Source: an uncultured Cohaesibacter sp. (GTDB lineage Bacteria > Pseudomonadota > Alphaproteobacteria > Rhizobiales > Cohaesibacteraceae). From it: a stretch of DNA of 64,000 bases. The notes beneath the pieces are model-generated. The model was given only the letters and a program-made list of their open reading frames with translations, had not been told where the DNA came from and ran no database searches. Below, piece by piece: positions 29,701 to 36,354 of the stretch. The DNA lies in contig NZ_OY821667.1 in NCBI RefSeq assembly GCF_963682185.1, positions 3,485,501 to 3,549,500 of the forward strand, in the 5' to 3' direction. Both the position numbers and the translations under genes were made by a program. Positions within the stretch are counted from its first letter, which is position 1; each line of letters starts with the position of its first letter.

Positions 29701-30349
29701 AGCTTTCGCCCCCTTCCATGAAGCGGCCAAACCCTTCCCGGTCATAGACCAGAGAAATGAGCGCATTCTGGATGTCCATATCGCCCATATGGTCCACCAA
29801 TAGCGTCAGGGCTGCGCTCCATTGCGGGCGCGTTTGCAGCCGTGCGGCTCGCATGACATGAGCCAGCGCCGCCGCCTGAAGGTCGGCTGCCAGCTGGTCA
29901 TCGAGAATCTCGAAATGTGCCGGAACATTGGCTTCCAGCGGAAACTGATGCAGCAGCCGTTCGGCAAAGGCATGGATGGTCTGGATTTTCAGCCCACCCG
30001 GCGTTTCCAATGCGCGAGCGAACAGGCGCCGTGCCCGCTGCAACTGTGCATCGGTGGGACGCTTGCCATCCAGTTCGACGAGTTCAGCGCGCAGCTCGTC
30101 GTCGCTCAGCTCGGTCCAGCCGGCCAGCAGCTTGAACACGCGGTTCGACATTTCAGCCGCCGCCGCCTTGGTGAAGGTGAGGCACAGGATCTTGGAAGGC
30201 TCGGTGCCTGCCAGCAACAGCCGGATAACACGGCGGGCGAGCACGAAGGTCTTGCCCGAGCCCGCATTGGCGCTCACCCAGGCGGAATTTTCCGGGTCGG
30301 AGGCGCGGGCCTGAGCATCTTTGGTTTCCTGCGGGATTTGCATGGCCAT
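26789..30349 (-). CDS. addA: Double-strand break repair helicase-nuclease AddA
   Basis: AddA with AddB resects double-strand ends for RecA loading, the alphaproteobacterial equivalent of RecBCD. The 1186-residue protein has a UvrD-type helicase (Walker A SANAGSGKTFVLARRV, motif II ILVDEAQDTNPYQWEI, motif V/VI VMTVHGSKGLEAPIVFLVD and LLYVGMTRAEDRLYLCG) and a C-terminal PD-(D/E)xK nuclease (SVTIVDYKTNRLVP). The start is ATG 30349 with GGAGGAA upstream, two bases after the addB stop, so the two are translationally coupled. Confidence 0.97.
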   Translation of the reverse strand: MAMQIPQETKDAQARASDPENSAWVSANAGSGKTFVLARRVIRLLLAGTEPSKILCLTFTKAAAAEMSNRVFKLLAGWTELSDDELRAELVELDGKRPTDAQLQRARRLFARALETPGGLKIQTIHAFAERLLHQFPLEANVPAHFEILDDQLAADLQAAALAHVMRAARLQTRPQWSAALTLLVDHMGDMDIQNALISLVYDREGFGRFMEGGESSEAGAGSTGLDAAVANLARTLGLSGTDSIEALEADIPFGPFFPASYLGELAPLFETGGKRDKAQAALMRGLLARPPLSEQTRLWLELFRKKDGAAKSLSYTASKKMLEGDLGLADAIEREQMRLDALFDKRNALITLEVSRALFTLAEGVIGYYQRAKAARGLMDFEDLIMKAAQMLRPVRAAAWVHYKLDQGIDHILVDEAQDTNPYQWEIIQRLGEEFFSGDSAREVNRTVFAVGDEKQSIYSFQGAEPKWFAYMRDFFRTRAKAADKPFHDIKLRLSFRSTPHVLKSVDQVFSSAATYEALSSDKERTDHEPIRGRDPGLVEIWPLHEPIEPEMDEDWAKPLDAQGEADPQVRLAQDIAKTIRHWLESGQHLEGNGRKISAGDVLILVRKRGAFVTAVNRALKEAGLPVAGADRLALLDHIAVQDLLALGDVMLLPEDDLSLAAVLRSPLFGLSDERLFDLAYEPEGRHTSLWDCLRKRADSAAPQDADFVEIFAHLSRWQGQVDFQPPFDFFAQILGPEGKRRAFIERLGPEADEVIDELLSRALDFEKKQTPNLQAFLASMRQGGAEIKRDMGAAEGQIRVMTVHGSKGLEAPIVFLVDGTGKPASASHHPHLVELEAADGGPAMMAWKAPAANQPSPVASSLGKLDAESEEEYLRLLYVGMTRAEDRLYLCGFAGVRGPAENCWYEVARRALSDHLEEVPHPVTGDPIHRWHLEGRFQERPAEDPKPLSGGKEAPDLPVWIMQPASKPPSPMAFLQPSKAAEKIEGDQGAMQLVASGPSRSLVHDWEPRRRGTVIHALIEHLPQVSESERQKAGLAYLSHVAKDMPLQSRKAILEEVLQLLSRPELTDLFSPQGLAEVSIAGMVTVHGAEHTVSGQIDRLLVGEQSVTIVDYKTNRLVPHSPEEAPLAYRTQMALYARLLAPLYPGKTVETLLLWTAEPCIMAIPEALRQSALNEIGVNRPIAP

Positions 30350-30351
30350 CT

Positions 30352-33300
30352 CTATTCCTCCCCGCCTTGCTGCGACCATTCCTTGACGCGCGCCAGATGA
30401 TCATAGGGGCTTTCGAACCGCTCGAACATGGGTCGAGCCCGCGATGGATAGCTCTTGGCCGGATCGTCATAGGCGGTGATCAGGGCCAGCAGGCGCTTGC
30501 CGATCAGCTCGACAATGTCCTCGGCGGCGTAATCCTTCTCCACCCCCGGCTTGCGTTCGCCTGCCTTGCGACCGCCGGAAAGGCGTATCCAGACCATATC
30601 GCCCACTTCTATGCCACGCGGAATGGCCTCGAAGCCGCCAAGCTTGGCCATATAGCCTTCCAGTGCCAATTGCGGCGCAAAGCCGGGCAACACCTGCTTG
30701 GCAGAAGGGGGCTGTCCGGTCTTGAAGTCGATCACCTCAAGCCGGTCATCCTTGGTAATGTCCAGTCGGTCGGCCCGTCCTCGCAGCACAAAATCTCCCC
30801 CGCGCACCGGCAGGGTGATGCGGCCTGATATCTCGGCATGGCGGCCAGCAACGGTGTTCTCGCGCTCGGCCTCCCATTCCAGAATGAACCAGCGGGCGAT
30901 GCGCTCAAAGCGGGGCCACCAGAAGGCCAACAGATCAGGGAAATTTTCCCATTGGGCAAAGGCTTCCCGTCCCATATCCAAAAGGCATTCAACCGCCGTT
31001 TCATCAAAGGGGCCCGTCCAATCTTGTGTGAAGCGGCCAAGTATGTCGTGAATGATTGAGCCTTTTTCCGCGCCGCCCGGTGCCGAGCCGATGGGGTCGA
31101 GATCTCTCAGACCCAGCACATGCTTGGCATAAAGGGCATAAGGGTCGCGCACCCATGTCTCGATTTCTGTGACCGAAAGCGAGCGCGGCCTTGCTTCCAG
31201 CGGCGGACAGGGGGCTGGGCGTTTAAGAGTAATCTGCGTGCGCGCGGCATCCAGCTGTTCGGCCCATCGTTTCAGCTCAGCGCCCTTTTCATGCATGGCA
31301 TGGCGGGCATCGGAACCGGCAACCGCCTCAAGGCGTTGCAGCCAACGGCTGGGCACAGTGGGTTCACCGCCGGTCTTGAGCGCGCGGATCAGCACGACTT
31401 CGCTGCGTCCCATGGCTTGTGCAAAGTCATGGGCGGCGAGCCCGATCCGGCGTTCAGGCGGCTCGAGCTTCATTTGCGCGCGCATCGGACGCGATAGCCA
31501 CGCGTCTGTTTTTGTCTCAGCTGGCCATGAGCCTTCATTGAGGCCACCAATAACCACCCGATCCACATCCAGAAGTCGCGCTTCCAACGTACCGAGCAAC
31601 TGAATGCGCGGATCGCCCTCGCCATGGGAGAGCACCGTTTCACCAGACATCATGGCCACCAGAAATGGCTCTAGATCCTGTGGTGAAAGGTCGGACGAAA
31701 TACTCGCTGCCAGCGAGGCGCGATCAAAGAAATCCTGAATGGAGCGCCCGGCAGCTTCGTCATAAAGACGGTCAGGCAGACCGTCCTTGTCCATGGCAAC
31801 AGCCTCAACGGCGGAGATGACTCCTGCCAGCCACTCACCAAAGGAAGGCTCCCTTTCTGCATCCATCAATGAGATCAGCGGTGCGATTGCCTCTGAAAAA
31901 CGCTCGAGAAGATGCGCAGCAATCTGCCAGACTTCCGGCAGAGCAATATCGGCGCCGAGCTTTTCCTGCTCTTTGGCTTGCTTGCGGGCAAATTCATCGA
32001 GCAGCGGCTTCAACCCGTCGCCAAGACGCGGACCACGCAAAACGCGCAATTCCAGAAAACGGGCCGCACGGCGTACATCTGCCCGCGGCATGGCAAAAGA
32101 GGCCAGCGGGTGCTTCATCAACGAGAGTAGTTTGACCGGATCAAAGCCGCTGACCACACAGTCGATCATCAGGCGCATAAGCAAAGCTGGCGGCGTCTCG
32201 GCAAGGGGCATACCGGCGGTGTCTTCCACATTGATGCCCCAGCGCTTGAGCTCCAGCAGCACACGACGGGCCAATGCACGATCAGGTGTTACCAACGCGG
32301 TGCGGGCGTCGGGGCGCTCGAGAACTTCGCGTAAAGCCAACGCGGCGATGCGGGCTTCTTCCTGCTCGTTGTTGGCCTCGGCCATCGTCACGCCAGCAAG
32401 CGCGGCGGCGCGATCTGCAAGAGATAGGGTTTCAAGGCTTGAGCGCCAATGCTCCGTGGTTTCGGCGGGGCGCAGGGCTTCGCTTACCAGCTTTTCTCTT
32501 AAGGCCAGTGGGGCAGATACGGCGCCCAAGCTGACCACATCCGAGCGCTTGAGGGCCATGCGGTCGAGCATTTGCTTAAGGTTGAACTGGGGATGACCGG
32601 CGGCAGGTTCGGGTTGCCCCAGCTCTGGATGCAGATGGCCGATGGCCTGCCAGCTTTCCTCATCAAGATCCTTGTCGAGACCGGGCAGGATGAGTGCCCC
32701 TTTGGGGTGGCGCGCCACTGCTTCCAGCAAGTCGGCAGTGGCGGGAATGGAGCCGGTAGAGCCTGCCGCGATGACAGGTCCGTCATATTGCTCGATGGCC
32801 ATGATCTCGGCAGCAAGCACAGCGTTGCGCCGCTCCACCGGATCAACCAGTTCCAGCCCCTCGAGATGCTCAGGCCATGTGGCCGTGGCGATCTTGAGAA
32901 ATTCAAGGCTCATCTGCCAGAAGGCGCCGTAATCCTCAGGCACCAGATTGTCCAGATAGGCCCAGTCGGAGCGCTCGCGATGCACGGCGTCAATGAGCGC
33001 CAGAAGGTCAATCGCCAGATAGGCGGCATCTGTGGGGCGCCCGGACACATGCAACGGCTGATCCGGCCCCAGCGCCAGAACCTGACGAGCCACCGTCTCG
33101 GCCCAGTGATGCACAAGCCGCGTCATCGTCAGGCGGCGCTCTACGCTGTCCATCGCGGTTGGCAAATGGCGAAAGTCCTCGCCACCGCTGGCTGCCACCT
33201 TGAAGGGCAGAAGATCCTCTTCTGCATCCCCGATTACATGGATCTTGGGTAGAATGGCGCTTTGCCATCCACGCTTTCGCAAATGGGGCAGAAAGGCTTC

Positions 33301-33474
33301 CTTGAGCGCATCGGCGGTGCGCCGTGTGGGCACATAGATAATGGCGCGTCCCAGATCGGAAGGATTCTCGGCGCTGAAGCCCTCAACCAGATGGTCATCA
33401 ATCAGGGCATCGATCAGAGTGGATAGAAAAGAGCAGGAAGGAGAGATGGTAAAAACTTTTGCTGCGCCGTACAT
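30352..33474 (-). CDS. addB: Double-strand break repair nuclease subunit AddB
   Basis: The 1040-residue partner of AddA starts MYGAAKVFTISPSCSFLSTL and has an inactive helicase-like N-terminal half (GRAIIYVPTRRTADALKEAF; ARTALVTPDRALARRVLLEL) and a C-terminal nuclease domain with LRGRADRLDITKDDRLEVID and FKTGQPPSAKQV. Length and layout fit rhizobial AddB. It lies directly upstream of addA and 167 bases downstream of the nucleotidyltransferase gene. Confidence 0.96.
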   Translation of the reverse strand: MYGAAKVFTISPSCSFLSTLIDALIDDHLVEGFSAENPSDLGRAIIYVPTRRTADALKEAFLPHLRKRGWQSAILPKIHVIGDAEEDLLPFKVAASGGEDFRHLPTAMDSVERRLTMTRLVHHWAETVARQVLALGPDQPLHVSGRPTDAAYLAIDLLALIDAVHRERSDWAYLDNLVPEDYGAFWQMSLEFLKIATATWPEHLEGLELVDPVERRNAVLAAEIMAIEQYDGPVIAAGSTGSIPATADLLEAVARHPKGALILPGLDKDLDEESWQAIGHLHPELGQPEPAAGHPQFNLKQMLDRMALKRSDVVSLGAVSAPLALREKLVSEALRPAETTEHWRSSLETLSLADRAAALAGVTMAEANNEQEEARIAALALREVLERPDARTALVTPDRALARRVLLELKRWGINVEDTAGMPLAETPPALLMRLMIDCVVSGFDPVKLLSLMKHPLASFAMPRADVRRAARFLELRVLRGPRLGDGLKPLLDEFARKQAKEQEKLGADIALPEVWQIAAHLLERFSEAIAPLISLMDAEREPSFGEWLAGVISAVEAVAMDKDGLPDRLYDEAAGRSIQDFFDRASLAASISSDLSPQDLEPFLVAMMSGETVLSHGEGDPRIQLLGTLEARLLDVDRVVIGGLNEGSWPAETKTDAWLSRPMRAQMKLEPPERRIGLAAHDFAQAMGRSEVVLIRALKTGGEPTVPSRWLQRLEAVAGSDARHAMHEKGAELKRWAEQLDAARTQITLKRPAPCPPLEARPRSLSVTEIETWVRDPYALYAKHVLGLRDLDPIGSAPGGAEKGSIIHDILGRFTQDWTGPFDETAVECLLDMGREAFAQWENFPDLLAFWWPRFERIARWFILEWEAERENTVAGRHAEISGRITLPVRGGDFVLRGRADRLDITKDDRLEVIDFKTGQPPSAKQVLPGFAPQLALEGYMAKLGGFEAIPRGIEVGDMVWIRLSGGRKAGERKPGVEKDYAAEDIVELIGKRLLALITAYDDPAKSYPSRARPMFERFESPYDHLARVKEWSQQGGEE

Positions 33475-33555
33475 CTGACACTCCCCATGCGGTTTCTTCG
33501 CTCATTTCAGGCTCACGACCAGCCAGCTCGGCTTAAAGCGAGCCACAAAAGCCAA

Positions 33556-33577
33556 TTGGCCGATAGGTATCGGCCAA
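33556..33577 (-). other. Hairpin between murU-like gene and addB
   Basis: TTGGCCGAT / ATCGGCCAA, a perfect 9-bp stem with a 4-base loop, in the 167-base gap. On the minus strand it is followed by TTGGCTTTTGTGG, a weak T tail, so it may be a partial terminator or a processing or attenuation site inside the operon. Confidence 0.45.
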
Positions 33578-33641
33578 CTGATTCATGTTTGGGGTATTTG
33601 AAGCCAGATCGCCTCAAGACGCAAGGCGACAGATGCCGAAA

Positions 33642-34385
33642 TCAGAGCTGGCGTCCACCGGTTGCGCTCTCGGCCAAAGCCCGCTCGGCGCTGCGGATAT
33701 CGCGCGGTGTGCCCACATGCATCCATGTGCCGTCCATGATCAGGCCGTAGAGGCGGCCATTTTCAATGGCTTTGTCAAATTCTGCATTGAGAGAGTGCGA
33801 TCCGGCTGGTGCATCCTTGAACAGGCGTGGATGCATGATGGCAGCGCCGCTGTAAACATAAGGGGAGACTTCGTGGGCCTTGCGGCGACGCAAACGGCCA
33901 TGCGGGTCGAGCAGAAAATCACCGCGCCCCTTGTAGCCAACTGCCGTTACGGTTGGCGCCAGCAGCAGCAGGGCGTCCATGGTTTCGTCGATCCAGTAAT
34001 GGGCCAGAAGATCAAGATTGGGAACAGACCCTTCCATCCAGAAGCTGTCTGAATTGAGCAGATAGAAAGGCTCTTTGCCCAGATGGGGCAGCGCCTTGGT
34101 CACGCCACCGCCAGTTTCCAGCAGGCCATCACGCTCATCTGAAATGACAATGTCGAATTTGTCATATTGCTTGACATGCACCTCGATCAAGTCTGCCAGA
34201 TAATGCACGTTGATAACAGTGCGATCCACACCGGCCCGTTCGAGTGCAGTGAGCGGGCGGTCGATGATCGCCTTGCCACCTACGGTAATCAGGGGCTTGG
34301 GAGTAATTGCAGAAAGGGGTCGCATGCGTTTGCCCATTCCGGCTGCGAGGATCATTCCGGTTTTGGGGCGTTTGAGCGTGGTCAT
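33642..34385 (-). CDS. murU: Sugar-1-phosphate nucleotidyltransferase (MurU-like)
   Basis: The 247-residue protein has the nucleotidyltransferase signature GMILAAGMGKRMRPLS (about residues 10-25), PKPLITVGGKAIIDRPL, the metal site LNSDSFW and GAAIMHPRLF. Members beside AmgK are MurU, which makes UDP-MurNAc from MurNAc-1-phosphate in a cell-wall recycling route that bypasses de novo UDP-MurNAc synthesis. Older annotations call them mannose-1-phosphate guanylyltransferase. The MurU assignment rests on the upstream AmgK-type gene. A hairpin (34415-34443) lies in its leader. Confidence 0.82.
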   Translation of the reverse strand: MTTLKRPKTGMILAAGMGKRMRPLSAITPKPLITVGGKAIIDRPLTALERAGVDRTVINVHYLADLIEVHVKQYDKFDIVISDERDGLLETGGGVTKALPHLGKEPFYLLNSDSFWMEGSVPNLDLLAHYWIDETMDALLLLAPTVTAVGYKGRGDFLLDPHGRLRRRKAHEVSPYVYSGAAIMHPRLFKDAPAGSHSLNAEFDKAIENGRLYGLIMDGTWMHVGTPRDIRSAERALAESATGGRQL

Positions 34386-34414
34386 GGTTTCGTCCGTGCT
34401 TTAGTCTTTATTTT

Positions 34415-34443
34415 CCCCGGTGGTGCAACAGGAAGCACCGGGG
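34415..34443 (-). other. Hairpin in the murU-like leader
   Basis: CCCCGGTG / CACCGGGG, an 8-bp GC-rich stem with a 13-base loop, 30 bases before the murU-like ATG. The minus-strand transcript continues in AAAATAAAG rather than T, so it is not a terminator for this operon; on the plus strand the T-run precedes the stem. It may influence translation or RNA stability. Confidence 0.4.
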
Positions 34444-34520
34444 CTTGGCTGTGGTTATCATTCTATGCGGTCTCTGTCTGCAAAATCCGGAGACAAGGTT
34501 AAACGCTTCGCAAAAAAGCG

Positions 34521-36149
34521 TCAGACAGAAGAAGGCGGCATCAGCTGTTCGGCCTGATACCAGCTATGTAGAGTCTCCAAAATCGGGTGGTCCATGCTGC
34601 GCGCCAGATAGGCAAGGCTGCGCGGGATGTGGGATAGGTAACCGGCGCGCCCGGCCTCATTGGCCGCTCGGGCGAAGGCCCCTAGATTTTTCGAAATGCG
34701 CTGGGCAGCAGCAAGATGATAGGCTTCGTCAAAAGCCGCGCTTTGGGCGTCGTCTAGCGCACGGCTGGTCTTGTAATGCGCGAGCATCTTGTCGGCAAGC
34801 GAAGCGGGAATGGTAACGCGGGCATCCATGCAAAGAGCCGCAAGGTCGTAGGCGTTCGGACCGATGAGGCAATCCTGAAAATCGATGAAACCGATGCGCT
34901 CCTCACCTTGTTCCTCTGCCTCTCCCAGCCAGAAACAGTTGGGATCCTGCACATCGCGCAAAACGAGCACCGGCTCCACTTCCACGAGTCGATCTAGCAG
35001 TGGCGACCAGAGAGCCTTGAAGGCTGTCCGCTTGGCTTGAGGGCAGGGGGCGCCGTGGATATGAGGCCAGTAATGGTCAAGAAAGACATCCAGCTCGACT
35101 TCGAAGGCAGCCTTGTCATAGCGAGAAAGGGCATGTTGTCCGCCAGAGCCATCAAACCCGTCGGGCAGAGGCCTTTGATGCAGGGCAGCCAGCGCGGTGA
35201 CCGTTGCCATATAGCGGGCTTCTACCGGCGTTTCCGGTCCTTCGGCAAGGGTCATGGCGCCAAAGTCTTCCCACAACATCAAGCCTTCATCAAGCGCAAC
35301 ACCGTAGCGTTTGGGAACCCGCAGCCCCATGGCTTCCAACCCCTCGCTGATAGAGAGCATCGGGGCGAGGCGGGTGACGCGATGGGCGACCAGATCATAA
35401 AGACGGCCATCATCAAGCTTGGGGCCGGGCTGGCGTTCGGGCATATCCATCAGGATGGCCACTTGAGGGCTATCGCTTTTGCTCGGAGCCCCCTGAGTTG
35501 AGGGCTCGGTTTCATTGCTCTCCCCCGTCAGATCTTCAGCATGCCGGACACGATCATAAGTGCGCGGGGACAGATCCGAGGCGATCGGCTTGCGCAAGGC
35601 ATCGCCCCAACCGGCATCAATCAGCAGCTGACGCTTGGCACAAAGGCGCTGGAGGCGTTCACCCCAGCGGGCATCGCCTGAAAGAGTCAACCGGCGTGCA
35701 TCATCGTTTTGAGAGAGAACAAAGGACAGCCAAAGGGTCGAGGCTGGCATCAGATCATCCGCCCGATCGGGCCATTCCACAAGGGCGGCGCCCGTCTCCC
35801 AGGCTTCCTCGAAGCCGATTTCATAGAGTTCTTCACTGTCGCTGATTCGGTATAGATCGAAATGAAACAGCTCCAGCTCTTCGTCTCCGGAGGCAATCTC
35901 ATATCCCTGCACCAATGTGAAGGTCGGGCTAGGCACTTCCATGAAGGGATCATCCGCGCGTGCGCGGAGCAGGGCGCGGGCAAAAAAGCTCTTGCCCATA
36001 CCCAAATCCCCTTCCAGCGCAAGCACATCGCCACATGTGAGCAACGGTGCCATGTCCGCAGCCAGAGCGGCGCTTGCGGCCTCAGATAACTGGTCAAAGG
36101 TAAAAGACCAATCAGAGCTGTTATGGAAAGAAGAGGATGTTTGGTCAGC
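34521..36149 (-). CDS. TsaE - AmgK fusion: t6A ATPase plus amino-sugar kinase
   Basis: The 542-residue protein starts at ATG 36149 (AGGG upstream; a longer GTG start at 36203 adds a hydrophobic stretch not expected in the family). The N-terminal 150 residues are TsaE (P-loop GDLGMGKSFFARALL, PSPTFTLVQGYE, FHFDLYRISDSEELYEIG, LVEWPDR), the ATPase that drives tRNA t6A37 formation with TsaB and TsaD. After a linker, about 240-542 is an aminoglycoside-phosphotransferase-fold kinase of the AmgK type (LVLRDVQDPNCFWL for the catalytic loop, IGFIDFQDCLIGPNAYDLAAL for metal binding) that phosphorylates MurNAc/GlcNAc at the anomeric position. The next gene is MurU-like. Confidence 0.92.
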   Translation of the reverse strand, partial: ADQTSSSFHNSSDWSFTFDQLSEAASAALAADMAPLLTCGDVLALEGDLGMGKSFFARALLRARADDPFMEVPSPTFTLVQGYEIASGDEELELFHFDLYRISDSEELYEIGFEEAWETGAALVEWPDRADDLMPASTLWLSFVLSQNDDARRLTLSGDARWGERLQRLCAKRQLLIDAGWGDALRKPIASDLSPRTYDRVRHAEDLTGESNETEPSTQGAPSKSDSPQVAILMDMPERQPGPKLDDGRLYDLVAHRVTRLAPMLSISEGLEAMGLRVPKRYGVALDEGLMLWEDFGAMTLAEGPETPVEARYMATVTALAALHQRPLPDGFDGSGGQHALSRYDKAAFEVELDVFLDHYWPHIHGAPCPQAKRTAFKALWSPLLDRLVEVEPVLVLRDVQDPNCFWLGEAEEQGEERIGFIDFQDCLIGPNAYDLAALCMDARVTIPASLADKMLAHYKTSRALDDAQSAAFDEAYHLAAAQRISKNLGAFARAANEAGRAGYLSHIPRSLAYLARSMDHPILETLHSWYQAEQLMPPSSV

Positions 36150-36354
36150 CATCAGGCACCCTGCTATCAGCGCGATGAAAATGCAAAGCCATGTTCTGGG
36201 CACTGGATATAGCAGGAATGGGGAGCTTGTCGACTCTTATGGTGAAAAACTACAAGCCGCTTGCGGCATGTGAGCCATGAGCAAGACGCTCATCGTCTTG
36301 TTGCGCCTTGAGCTGTTGATCTAACCGCCCGAGGCAAAGGGCCGCCGGAGCTTG

